A stretch of 62,152 nucleotides of DNA from assembly GCA_041558415.1 (NCBI GenBank), contig JBFFEY010000014.1, positions 1-62,152 of the forward strand. The letters are read 5' to 3'. The position numbers and the translations under genes are program-made. Within the stretch, counting starts at the first letter, position 1. Each line of letters opens with the position of its first letter. A model generated the notes under the pieces. The model was not told the origin of the DNA, did not search any database, and saw nothing but the letters and a program-made list of their open reading frames with translations. Shown here one piece after another: positions 17,036 to 24,982 of this stretch. This stretch comes from SG8-39 sp041558415 (GTDB lineage: Bacteria; Pseudomonadota; Gammaproteobacteria; Burkholderiales; SG8-39).

Positions 17036-18838
17036 TCATGGCGCGAGCAGGCGATGGCGTTCGGCAATCACCCGCGGCACGGCGAGCGGGATGTCGAGCA
17101 GCATCTGCGCGAAGCCCTTGCCGAGCGGATCGGCGCGCATCGAGGCGATGCCGCCGCCGTCGAGCGCGTTCTCCAGCACGAAGTTGAACGCCTGCAGGCC
17201 CGGCACGTCGTAGCGCCTCACCGGCCCCTCGACGCAGTAGGCGAAGTATTCCGCGACGCGCGCCGCCGTCAGCTCCTGCGCGATCACCGGCAAGAAATCG
17301 GCGTGGCGTGCGAGCACGCCGATATTCTCGGTATTACCTTTGTCGCCGCTGCGTGCCCAGGCGAGCCGGACGAGGGGCACTGCGACGCGCGCACCTTCGA
17401 GCGGCGCGAATGCCGCATAGCGCCGTGGTGCAGTCTGCGCTGCGATCCCGGCTGTGGCAGGCGACGGCGTCCACGACGCGCTGCGCTGGTCGACGCGCAC
17501 GCTGACGCTGACCTCGCCCTTCGGCACCAGACAGGAAAACAGCTTGATCACCGGTACCGGCGTCTGCCGACCGAGTCCCGAGCCAGTGGTACCCGGCGAC
17601 CAGGACGTGCCGGCAGGCGCAATCTCGCGCGCCAGAATGTCGAGCGCCTCGCGTGCCTCGTGCTCGGCGACCAGCCGCATCACCACTTCGCGCGTCCGCT
17701 GGACGCGGCTGTGCGGCCCGTAGGCGCTCTCCGCGCCGAGCGCTTCGATGCGCGTCCGGCGATAGTCGGCGATGCCGCGCGCCCGGAAGATCGCGCGTGT
17801 ACGCTCGAGGATCGCCTCGCCGGTGCGCTGCGCCTTGCGCGCCGCATCGATGCCGATGATGGTGAGCTGAGCCGAAAGTCGCCAGCCGTCGGCATAGGTG
17901 GCGGCCACCTTGTAGCGGTCGGTTGGCGCCGCGCCGCGCGCGCCCTGCACCGCCACGCGTTGCTCGCCGACCTGCGTCATGCGCACATCGCTGAAGTCGC
18001 ACACCACGTCGGGCAGCACGTAGTGGCCCGGGTCGTGCACTTCGTAGAGCATCTGCTCGCCGACCGTCGCCGGCGTCACCAGGCCGCCCGTGCCCTCCGG
18101 TTTGGTGATGACGAAGCTGCCGTCGGCGCGACATTCGGCGATCGGATAGCCGATGTTCGCCCAGTCAGGCACCTGCGCCCAGTCGGTATGCAGCCCGCCG
18201 GTCGCCTGGGCGCCGCACTCCAGCAGGTGGCCGGCGAGGCTTCCTGCCGCGAGCCGGTCGTAGTCGGACGGTTTCCAGCCGAAGGCATGAATCAGGGGGC
18301 CGAGCGCGACCGCGCTGTCGACGCAGCGACCCGTGATCACCACGTGGGCACCGCTGTCCAGTGCCTGCGCGATGGGGAATGCGCCCAGATAAGCATTCGC
18401 GCTCACCACGCGCGGCGGCAGCGGCGCGTCGCTCCACAGGTCGCGCACGCCGCGCGCGCGCAGCCCATCGATCTGCGGCATCAGGTCGTCACCCTCGACG
18501 ACGGCGATGGAGAGCTTCACGCCCGCGGCCTGCGCAACCCGCGCCACAGCGGCCGCGCAGGCCGCCGGATTGAGACCGCCGGCGTTGCTGATCACCCGGA
18601 TGCCCTGCGCGGCGACCTCGCGGACGACGTTGCGCATCACGATCGCCGGGAAGTCCGTGGCATAACCGAGGGCCGCGTCCTTCTGCTTGGCGCGCGCCAG
18701 GATCGACATCGTGAGCTCGGCGAGATAGTCGAACACCAGATAATCGATGCGACCGAGACGCACGAGCTGCGGCGCAGCGACGCTCGAGTCCCCCCAGAAC
18801 CCTGCCGCACAGCCGATGCGGATCGTTTCCGACGTCAT
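17036..18838 (-). CDS. AtuA/DUF1446 family protein (acyclic terpene utilisation)
   Basis: 600-residue DUF1446 protein with the typical N-terminus (IRIGCAAGFWGDSS), DYLAELTMSIL, VISNAGGLNPAACA and GRCVDSAVALGPLIH motifs, and the C-terminal AtuA ferredoxin-like domain (LAWARSGDKGNTENIGVLAR). AtuA is required for citronellol/geraniol use in Pseudomonas; its biochemical role is not settled. Start ATG 18838 gives the canonical N-terminus. It is divergent from a DpgC-like dioxygenase gene (107 bp shared region) and about 17 kb from the Atu-like carboxylase genes in this window. Family members also occur outside terpene pathways, so the substrate is open. Confidence 0.9.
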   Translation of the reverse strand: MTSETIRIGCAAGFWGDSSVAAPQLVRLGRIDYLVFDYLAELTMSILARAKQKDAALGYATDFPAIVMRNVVREVAAQGIRVISNAGGLNPAACAAAVARVAQAAGVKLSIAVVEGDDLMPQIDGLRARGVRDLWSDAPLPPRVVSANAYLGAFPIAQALDSGAHVVITGRCVDSAVALGPLIHAFGWKPSDYDRLAAGSLAGHLLECGAQATGGLHTDWAQVPDWANIGYPIAECRADGSFVITKPEGTGGLVTPATVGEQMLYEVHDPGHYVLPDVVCDFSDVRMTQVGEQRVAVQGARGAAPTDRYKVAATYADGWRLSAQLTIIGIDAARKAQRTGEAILERTRAIFRARGIADYRRTRIEALGAESAYGPHSRVQRTREVVMRLVAEHEAREALDILAREIAPAGTSWSPGTTGSGLGRQTPVPVIKLFSCLVPKGEVSVSVRVDQRSASWTPSPATAGIAAQTAPRRYAAFAPLEGARVAVPLVRLAWARSGDKGNTENIGVLARHADFLPVIAQELTAARVAEYFAYCVEGPVRRYDVPGLQAFNFVLENALDGGGIASMRADPLGKGFAQMLLDIPLAVPRVIAERHRLLAP

Positions 18839-18945
18839 CTTCCGTTCGATAAATCCTTGGTTCGCGTAGGGTAATCGATCCGCCGGCGCGCGCTGAATCC
18901 GTTTTGCCAACGCGGGCGCCAAGGGGGTTTAATCCTGCCCGCACC

Positions 18946-20358
18946 ATGGCGCCCAGCGACCCTCACCTGCAAGAAGCCCGCGCCGCGCTGACGCAGGCCG
19001 GATTCGCAGTGGCCGAGATTCGAGCCTGGGCGCAAGCCCGGCCTGCGGCAGACGGCGATCTTGCCGCCGACGGCGAGCGCTTCGCCGCGTTCTGGCACAC
19101 GACCGCGCAACTTCTCGCGCGTTTGCCTCAGCGGCCGTCGCGCGACCCCGCGCAGGCAGCGGCCGCGGCGCCGCTCCTCGGTGCAGCCCGTGCCGCACGC
19201 GAGGACTTCCTGCGGCGGCATGCGCGCGGCGTGTACGACGCCCTGACCGCAAACCGCAGCCGTTTTCTGCGCGCCGACGCACTGTGCGCGCACGCCGCGC
19301 AGGCCTTCCCCGGCCTGGTACCGCACCGCCACACCCTGGAGCTGGAGTCACGCCAGCCGCTGCGCGCCAAGGAAGGTCACGAGATTGATCAGGGCTTGCT
19401 GCTGTCGCATGTGCTCGCCGATCCGGTCGCCGGCCTGCATCTGTGCCACGCCATGCTGCTGCCGTTCGAGGCGAGCACTGCGCGACTGCCCGAACTGGAA
19501 CGCGCGGGGCACGTCGATCTCGGGGCGGCCCGCGTGCAGCGCGAGGGCCGTGCCTCGATCGTCACGCTGAGCCATCCGCGCTTCCTCAACGCCGAAGACG
19601 AAACGACGCTCGAGGCGGCCGAGACTGCGGTCGACCTGGCGTTACTCGACCCGGCGACCGAAATCTGCGTGCTGCGCGGCAGCACGGTGGCGCATCCAAA
19701 GTACGCCGGGCGACGCGTATTCGGCGCCGGCATCAATCTGACCCATCTCTATCTGGGACGCATCCCCTATCTTTTCTACCTGCTGCGCGACCTCGGCGTG
19801 GTCAACAAGATCTACCGCGGCCTCGCCGTCCCCGAGCGGCCGCCCGAGGAAACCGACGGCCGAACCCTCGAAAAGCCCTGGATTGCGACGGTCGACAGTT
19901 TCGCCATCGGCGGCCACTGTCAGTACCTGCTGGTGATGGACTACGTGATCGCGGGCCGCGACGCCTACATGACGCTGCCGGCGCGCAAGGAGGGCATTAT
20001 TCCCGGAGCGGCCAACATGCGCCTGCCGCGCTTCGTCGGCGACCGCATCGCGCGACAGGCGATCCTGCTTGAACGCCGCCTCGACTGCGACAGCCCGGAA
20101 GGGCGCCTCATTTGCGACGAGATCGTCGCCGCCGGCGAGGTGGACGCAGCCCTCGCGCGTGCGATCACCGCCTTTACGGGCTCGGGCATCGTCAGCGCCG
20201 CCGGCAACCGCCGCGCGCTGCGCATCGCGCAGGAGCCGCTTGATGCCTTCCGCCGCTACTTCGCGGTCTACGCCCGCGAGCAGGCCCACTGCCACCTCAG
20301 CCCGGCGCTGATCGCCAATCTCGAGCGGCACTGGCATGCCCAACAGCGCAAGGTTTAG
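18946..20358 (+). CDS. DpgC-like crotonase-fold protein, putative cofactor-independent acyl-CoA dioxygenase
   Basis: 470 residues, far longer than an ordinary enoyl-CoA hydratase (about 260), with an alpha-helical N-terminal region (1-180) and a C-terminal crotonase fold. The pattern RVFGAGINLTHLY (near 256), EKPWIATVDSFAIGGHCQ (near 310-326), MDYVIAGRDAYMTLPARKEGIIPGA and the C-terminal CHLSPALIANLE is what I recall of DpgC, the 3,5-dihydroxyphenylacetyl-CoA 1,2-dioxygenase of glycopeptide-antibiotic pathways, which uses O2 without metal or flavin. The usual crotonase GGG turn is GGH here. Neighbours (AtuA, M20 amidohydrolase, oxidoreductase) suggest catabolism rather than antibiotic synthesis. 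Fold certain; reaction inferred. Confidence 0.82.
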   Translation: MAPSDPHLQEARAALTQAGFAVAEIRAWAQARPAADGDLAADGERFAAFWHTTAQLLARLPQRPSRDPAQAAAAAPLLGAARAAREDFLRRHARGVYDALTANRSRFLRADALCAHAAQAFPGLVPHRHTLELESRQPLRAKEGHEIDQGLLLSHVLADPVAGLHLCHAMLLPFEASTARLPELERAGHVDLGAARVQREGRASIVTLSHPRFLNAEDETTLEAAETAVDLALLDPATEICVLRGSTVAHPKYAGRRVFGAGINLTHLYLGRIPYLFYLLRDLGVVNKIYRGLAVPERPPEETDGRTLEKPWIATVDSFAIGGHCQYLLVMDYVIAGRDAYMTLPARKEGIIPGAANMRLPRFVGDRIARQAILLERRLDCDSPEGRLICDEIVAAGEVDAALARAITAFTGSGIVSAAGNRRALRIAQEPLDAFRRYFAVYAREQAHCHLSPALIANLERHWHAQQRKV

Positions 20359-20363
20359 CATCA

Positions 20364-21611
20364 ATGGAGACAGCCATGCCGAAGGTCAACGCTGATCGAT
20401 TGCTCGCGGACCTCGACGCGCTGCGCGCTATCGGCGCGCAGGCCAAAGGCGTCGTGCGGCCCGCATTCAGTGCCAAGGATATGGAGGCGCGGCGCTGGCT
20501 CGCGCGCAAGTTCGCCGACGCGGGGCTCGAGACGACGATCGATGGCGTCGGCAACGTGTTTGGGCGCTCGCGCAAGGGCGGTAAGGCCCTGCTCCTGGGC
20601 TCGCACTCTGACACCCAGCCCACCGGCGGCTGGCTGGATGGTGCGCTGGGCGTCGTATACGCGCTCGAGGTCGTGCGCGCGCTGGCGGAAGACCCGGCCG
20701 CGGCAGGTCTCGCCGTCGACGCCATTTCGTTCCAGGACGAGGAGTCGCGTTTCGTCGGCTGTCTCGGAAGCCGATCGTTCGTCGGTCGCCTGTCGCAGGC
20801 GCAAGAATCCGGCGCGCTCGACCGCGACGGCGTCACGCTCGCCGATGCGCTCGCCGCCGCTGGCCTCGCCGCCGCGCCTCGCTTGCGCGCCGATCCGGAT
20901 CGCTACGTCGGCTTTCTCGAAGCCCACATCGAACAGGGACCGCAGCTCGAGGACGGCGCCAAGCGCATCGGCGTCGTGACCACGATCGTCGGCGTGCGCG
21001 GGCTGCGCGTCGTCTTTCGCGGCCAACAAAACCATGCCGGCACCACGATGATGTCCCGCCGCCGCGACGCCGCTGCGGCGCTGTTCGAATTCGCCAGCGC
21101 CGTGAACAGCGAGTTTCCGAAAGTTGCGGCCGCGCGCAGCGTCTGGACCATGGGCCGCCTGCGGGTCGAACCGAATGCCACGTCGATCGTGCCGGGCTAC
21201 GCCGACCTCGACCTGCAATTTCGTGACGCTGACGACGCGGTGCTCGATCGCTTCGAAGCGCTTGCCGAGCGGCTCGCCGCGGAGGCGAACGCGCGCGGCG
21301 GCGTGCAGGTCGAGCTGCAGCCTGCGCGCGCGTCGATTCCGGCCACGCAGATGGACGTCGCATTGCGCCGCCATCTCGCTGCCGCCGCCGAACGCCACGC
21401 CCCCGGACAATGGGTCGAGATGCCGAGTGGCGCCTTTCACGACGCCGGCATCGTCTCCGCATCACTGCCTGCGGCGATGCTGTTCATTCCGTCGATCGGC
21501 GGCATCAGCCACGACTTCGCCGAGGACAGCCGGCGCGAGGACATCGTGCTCGGCTGTCAGGTGTTGGCGGATGCGGCGGCGGCGATTTTGGCCTCGAGCC
21601 CCTCGCGATAA
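20364..21611 (+). CDS. M20-family Zn-dependent hydrolase (N-carbamoyl-amino acid hydrolase / hydantoinase type)
   Basis: 415 residues. Metal-site motifs of the M20 peptidase family appear in order: GSHSDTQPTGGWLDGALGV (His and bridging Asp), FQDEESRFVGCLGSRSF (Glu-Glu), EAHIEQGP and, near the C-terminus, SGAFHDAG. The E-x-H-I-E-Q-G-P block is diagnostic of the carbamoylase/ureidoglycolate/allantoate amidohydrolase subgroup. It hydrolyses a C-N bond of an N-carbamoyl or amide substrate in the cytoplasm. ATG 20364 lies 5 nt after the DpgC-like stop; an alternative Met is at 20376. Tightly linked to both neighbours, so probably one operon. Confidence 0.88.
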   Translation: METAMPKVNADRLLADLDALRAIGAQAKGVVRPAFSAKDMEARRWLARKFADAGLETTIDGVGNVFGRSRKGGKALLLGSHSDTQPTGGWLDGALGVVYALEVVRALAEDPAAAGLAVDAISFQDEESRFVGCLGSRSFVGRLSQAQESGALDRDGVTLADALAAAGLAAAPRLRADPDRYVGFLEAHIEQGPQLEDGAKRIGVVTTIVGVRGLRVVFRGQQNHAGTTMMSRRRDAAAALFEFASAVNSEFPKVAAARSVWTMGRLRVEPNATSIVPGYADLDLQFRDADDAVLDRFEALAERLAAEANARGGVQVELQPARASIPATQMDVALRRHLAAAAERHAPGQWVEMPSGAFHDAGIVSASLPAAMLFIPSIGGISHDFAEDSRREDIVLGCQVLADAAAAILASSPSR

Positions 21612-21643
21612 GGCGCGCGCATGGTCGCGATCTTGGAGCCCAT

Positions 21644-22657
21644 ATGACTTATCCACAGGGGTCTGACCCCTTTCTCCCCGTCGGGCTCATCGGCCTCGGC
21701 GTCATGGGCCAGCGCATGCTCGCGCGGCTGGGCGAGCATTCACGCCTCGAGGCGGCTGCGGCCTGGGATCCCTCGGCTACGGCGGTTGCCGAGACACGCA
21801 GGCTGCATCCGGGCGTGAATATCTGCCGCGACGCCGCCTCGGTCATCGCAATGCCCGGTTTGCGTTGCCTGTACATCGCCTCGCCGCCCGAAGTGCATCT
21901 GGCGCATGCGCACGCCGGCTTCGACGCGAATCTGGCCGTGTTCTGCGAAAAGCCGCTCACCGTCGACTTTGCTGCGGGACAGGCCGCCATCGAGCGCATC
22001 GCGCGTGAAGCCCGCAGCGCGGCGGTCAACTTCTCCCTGGCTTCGTCGCCCGGACTGGCGGCAATCTGCGACGGCCTGCAGGACGGTTCGATCGGCACCC
22101 CGCAACGCGTCGAGATCGAGGTGGCCTTCGCACAATGGCCGCGCGCCTGGCAGTCGGCCGCGGGTGTCTGGCTCGCAGAGCGCGTCGAAGGGGGCTTTAC
22201 GCGCGAGGTAATCTCGCATTTCATCTTCGTGCTGCAGCGCGCGCTCGGCAAGGCGCATGTCGAGGAAACGAAACCGGTCTATCCGCCGGACGGCAGGGGC
22301 GCGGAGACCGCTGTGCGGGCGCGTCTCACGGCGGGCGATGTGCCGGTGACGGTCAGCGGACGCGTCGGTGGTGAACCGGCCGATTACAATCGTTTCACGC
22401 TGCAGTGCAGCAAAGGCGCCATCGAGCTGCACGACTGGTTCGGCTTGCGCCGACGCCACCGCGACGGCGACTGGCAGGCGGTTGGCACGCCGCAGGAAAA
22501 CCGCGCAATCGGTCAGCGCGCGCAGCTCGATCAGCTGGCAGCACTTGTCGAAGGGCGCCCCCATAGCCTCCCGAGCTTCGCCGAGGCGCTCGCCGTTCAG
22601 GAAACGGTCGAAACGATGCTGCGCGGTGAGTGTCGGGCTAGTACAGAGCGACCATAA
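21644..22657 (+). CDS. Gfo/Idh/MocA-family oxidoreductase with repeat-derived start
   Basis: 337-residue NAD(P)-binding oxidoreductase. The Rossmann glycine motif LIGLGVMGQRML begins at residue 13; FCEKPLTVDF is the conserved E-K-P segment of the family. The substrate (sugar, inositol or other) is unknown. The start is odd: ATG 21644 overlaps the first base of a dispersed GGGGTCTGACCCC/DnaA-box element (21646-21670), so residues 2-9 (TYPQGSDP) are encoded by the repeat rather than by ancestral gene sequence. No better start exists between the repeat and the Rossmann fold, so the element seems to have replaced the native 5' end. Confidence 0.85.
   Translation: MTYPQGSDPFLPVGLIGLGVMGQRMLARLGEHSRLEAAAAWDPSATAVAETRRLHPGVNICRDAASVIAMPGLRCLYIASPPEVHLAHAHAGFDANLAVFCEKPLTVDFAAGQAAIERIAREARSAAVNFSLASSPGLAAICDGLQDGSIGTPQRVEIEVAFAQWPRAWQSAAGVWLAERVEGGFTREVISHFIFVLQRALGKAHVEETKPVYPPDGRGAETAVRARLTAGDVPVTVSGRVGGEPADYNRFTLQCSKGAIELHDWFGLRRRHRDGDWQAVGTPQENRAIGQRAQLDQLAALVEGRPHSLPSFAEALAVQETVETMLRGECRASTERP
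21646..21670. repeat. Dispersed palindromic element, single arm with DnaA box
   Basis: Identical over 25 bp to the right arm of the copy at 38031-38055: a perfect DnaA box TTATCCACA at 21649-21657 followed by GGGGTCTGACCCC. The partner arm is missing. The first base of the arm is the last base of the start codon of the Gfo/Idh/MocA oxidoreductase gene. Confidence 0.9.
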
Positions 22658-22798
22658 CCCTCAGCGCCGAGAAGGACTTATCCGTGGGCTCGGCTCCGGG
22701 ACGGGGCCGATCGCTCTTACGCGCCGAGCCGCACGGTGGTACGGTTGCGCCAGGGGACTGCGTTCGTGACGAGACTTCGCGGACAGGAGACAGTGGAG

Positions 22799-23665
22799 AT
22801 GCCGACGTTCGGCAGGCCGCCCTTCGTGGTGCTGGAAGCCTTGCATCCATCGCAGGTCGGCGCAGAGCTGGTGGCCTGTTTTGCCAAATTGGGAGTGCGC
22901 GACGATCGCCTCGAGCATGCCCACGGCCTGGCGTCGAAAAGCCTCGGGCTGCCGGAAAGCGATCCGCTGGTGCGCGCGGGCCGAGTCATTGCACGCGATA
23001 TCGACCAGGGTGTCGGCGCGGGCGTTGCTGCGGGCTACCACAACAGCCAGCATTTCCTGGAGGTCATGCTCACCGCGCTTTACCTCGCCCGACTCGCGTG
23101 TCTCGACGCCTGCCGCGCGGCCCGCGTCGTGACCGCAGCGCTGATGCACGATTTCCATCACGACGGCTCGCATGGCACCGCGTCGCCTTTTCGCCTCGAG
23201 CGCCTCGCGGCAGACCGGGCAAGACCTTACCTGCAGTCCGCAGGCGTCGACGAGGACGAGTGTCAGCGGCTGGAAGCGCTGGTACTGGCCACCGATCCGA
23301 GCGGCGGCGTGCCGTTCGCCCGCGCCTGCTGGACGTTTCACCGGAACGGTGGCGCGCAGGTGCCGCTGCATCCGGAGCTGCCGCTGCCGCTCGCGCGCTT
23401 GCGCGCCGAGCCCGATCTGGCGCAGGAGGCCGTGCTGCTCGCCGAGGCCGACGTGCTGCCTTCCATCGGCCTGACCGTCGAGCATGCCGAGCAGCTGCAG
23501 TCCCGGCTGGCCAGCGAGTGGAACGTGAAACTCGACCGGGACGACAAGCTGCGGTTCATCGATCGCATGATTGCCGAGATCACGGTCTCGACCTTTTTCA
23601 TTCCGAACATCGAGACCGTCCGCCAGGCCTACGCCGGGACCGCCACGACCGCACGCAAAGCCTGA
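22799..23665 (+). CDS. HD-domain phosphohydrolase (PDEase-like)
   Basis: 288 residues. The metal-binding pattern H...HD...D is visible: GYHNSQHFLEV, then ALMHDFHHDGS, then a third acidic residue in LAEADVLPS. The YHNSxH plus HDxxH spacing resembles cyclic-nucleotide phosphodiesterase HD domains, but cAMP/cGMP hydrolysis is not established. ATG 22799 follows a good ribosome-binding site (CAGGAGACAGTGGAG); the open frame begins at a GTG 63 bp upstream. Same direction as the oxidoreductase (141 bp apart) and convergent with rlmJ. It may belong to the same transcript or be independent. Confidence 0.78.
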   Translation: MPTFGRPPFVVLEALHPSQVGAELVACFAKLGVRDDRLEHAHGLASKSLGLPESDPLVRAGRVIARDIDQGVGAGVAAGYHNSQHFLEVMLTALYLARLACLDACRAARVVTAALMHDFHHDGSHGTASPFRLERLAADRARPYLQSAGVDEDECQRLEALVLATDPSGGVPFARACWTFHRNGGAQVPLHPELPLPLARLRAEPDLAQEAVLLAEADVLPSIGLTVEHAEQLQSRLASEWNVKLDRDDKLRFIDRMIAEITVSTFFIPNIETVRQAYAGTATTARKA

Positions 23666-23738
23666 GACGCAATTCCGGCGCAGCGCCGTGCCATCCGGCA
23701 TCCGCATCGCCCCGACGCGGATACCGGCTCGACGGCGA

Positions 23739-24575
23739 CTAACCCAGCGCCCGTGCGCGCTGACCGCTCGCGCCGCGCGACCCCAGCGCCTCGACCAGCC
23801 ACGGCAGCAGCGCCCGCGCCTCGTCTTCGAAGCCGAACGGCGGGTTTACCACCAGCATGCCGCAGCCCCGCAGACTCGCCGCCCAGTCAGCCGGATGCAG
23901 CCACAGCTCGAGCTGCAGGATTTTCGGTACGCCGCTGTCACGCACATCGGCTTCGAAGCGGCGCACTGCCGCGGGCTCCATCAACGGATACCAGAACACC
24001 ATCACGCCGGTGGCGAAGCGCTGGTGCGCCTCGCGCAGCGCCTCGCCCACGCGCGCGTACTCGCCCTTGCGGTCGAAGGACGGATCCATGAGCATCAGCC
24101 CTCGCCGCTCGCGCGGCGGCAAGAAGGCCTTGACCGCCTGGAAGCCGTCGATCAGGTGCACGCCGGCGCGACGTTCGCGCGCGAAGCCCTGGCGCAGCGC
24201 TTCTTTGTCCTTCTCGTTCAGCTCGCACAGCACCATGCGGTCTGCGTCGCGCAGAAGCCGTTGCGCGATCGCAGGCGAGCCGGGGTAGGTGCGGAGCGCG
24301 CCGTCGGGGTTTTCGGCGCGCAGCACCTCGAGATACGGCACGAGCAGTTCGGGGATATCGGTGCGCTGCCAGATTCGGGCGATCCCTCCCTCGTACTCCC
24401 GGTTCTTCTGCGCCCAGCGGTGGTTGAGGTCGTAGCGCCCGATGCCGGCGTGGGTGTCGAGGTAGCAGAACGGCTTGTCCTTTCTCGCCAGCGCCAGCAG
24501 CAGCCGCACGAGCAGCGCATGCTTGAAGACGTCGGCGAAGTTTCCGGCGTGAAAGTAATGCCGGTAGGCGAGCAC
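23739..24575 (-). CDS. rlmJ: 23S rRNA (adenine(2030)-N6)-methyltransferase
   Basis: 278 residues, matching RlmJ (YhiR, DUF519), which methylates A2030 of 23S rRNA. The N-terminal block MLAYRHYFHAGNFADVFKHA is nearly invariant in the family. YLDTHAGIGRYDL provides the SAM-binding region, and the catalytic DPPF/Y motif reads LMDPSFDRKGEY, with Ser in place of the second Pro but the Asp kept. NPPFGFEDEAR near the C-terminus is also conserved. The gene follows the MazG-like gene on the same strand with only 3 nt between them, so they probably share a transcript. Confidence 0.95.
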   Translation of the reverse strand: MLAYRHYFHAGNFADVFKHALLVRLLLALARKDKPFCYLDTHAGIGRYDLNHRWAQKNREYEGGIARIWQRTDIPELLVPYLEVLRAENPDGALRTYPGSPAIAQRLLRDADRMVLCELNEKDKEALRQGFARERRAGVHLIDGFQAVKAFLPPRERRGLMLMDPSFDRKGEYARVGEALREAHQRFATGVMVFWYPLMEPAAVRRFEADVRDSGVPKILQLELWLHPADWAASLRGCGMLVVNPPFGFEDEARALLPWLVEALGSRGASGQRARALG

Positions 24576-24578
24576 GCG

Positions 24579-24935
24579 CTAAAGCCGGTCGTACTTGGTG
24601 GCCCGGCCGCGCGACTTTTCCACCGGATACTTGCGCGCGTTGAGCTCGAGCTTGCGCGCGCCTGCCTGCAGCGGATCGATCCCCAGCCGGTCGGCGAGGC
24701 GCAGCAGGAAGAGCAGCACGTCGGCGATCTCGAGTGCGACCTCCTCGCGCGTCGCCTCGGGCAGCGCGGCGCTTTGTTTCTCGGTCAGCCACTGAAAGTG
24801 CTCGAGCAGCTCGCCGGCTTCGGCGGCCAGCGCCATGGCCAGGTTCTTCGGGCTGTGGAACTGTTCCCAATCGCGCTCGGCGGCGAATGCCGCAAGCCGC
24901 GCACGCAACTCCTCCAGACTGCTGACCTCGGACAT
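24579..24935 (-). CDS. MazG-like nucleotide pyrophosphohydrolase
   Basis: 118-residue all-alpha NTP pyrophosphatase of the MazG/RS21-C6 (dCTPase-like) type. The metal-binding E-x-x-E ... E-x-x-D pattern is visible: AAEAGELLEHFQW and EVALEIADVLLFLLRLAD, followed by KLELNARKYPVEKSRG, a family signature. It likely hydrolyses non-canonical or excess (d)NTPs to monophosphate and pyrophosphate, a housekeeping role. The same frame is open far upstream through the OPT transporter region, but ATG 24935 (MSEVSSLEELR) gives the complete family domain. Confidence 0.9.
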   Translation of the reverse strand: MSEVSSLEELRARLAAFAAERDWEQFHSPKNLAMALAAEAGELLEHFQWLTEKQSAALPEATREEVALEIADVLLFLLRLADRLGIDPLQAGARKLELNARKYPVEKSRGRATKYDRL

Positions 24936-24982
24936 GGTGTTCCTCGTGGCTCGGTGGGCGAGTATAGCGAGCGCCGCCGCTT

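Noticed and set aside
17037..17039. ATG overlapping the AtuA stop as start of the DHA2 transporter
   Set aside because: It is out of frame with the transporter and encodes only MSTTVTP before a stop.
22675..22690. GACTTATCCGTGGG after the oxidoreductase gene as another copy of the dispersed element
   Set aside because: It resembles half an arm but the DnaA box is broken and no GGGGTC palindrome follows; too weak to call.
23690..23731. ATCCGC/GCGGAT hairpin between the HD-domain gene and rlmJ as terminator
   Set aside because: Short stem, long loop and no T run.
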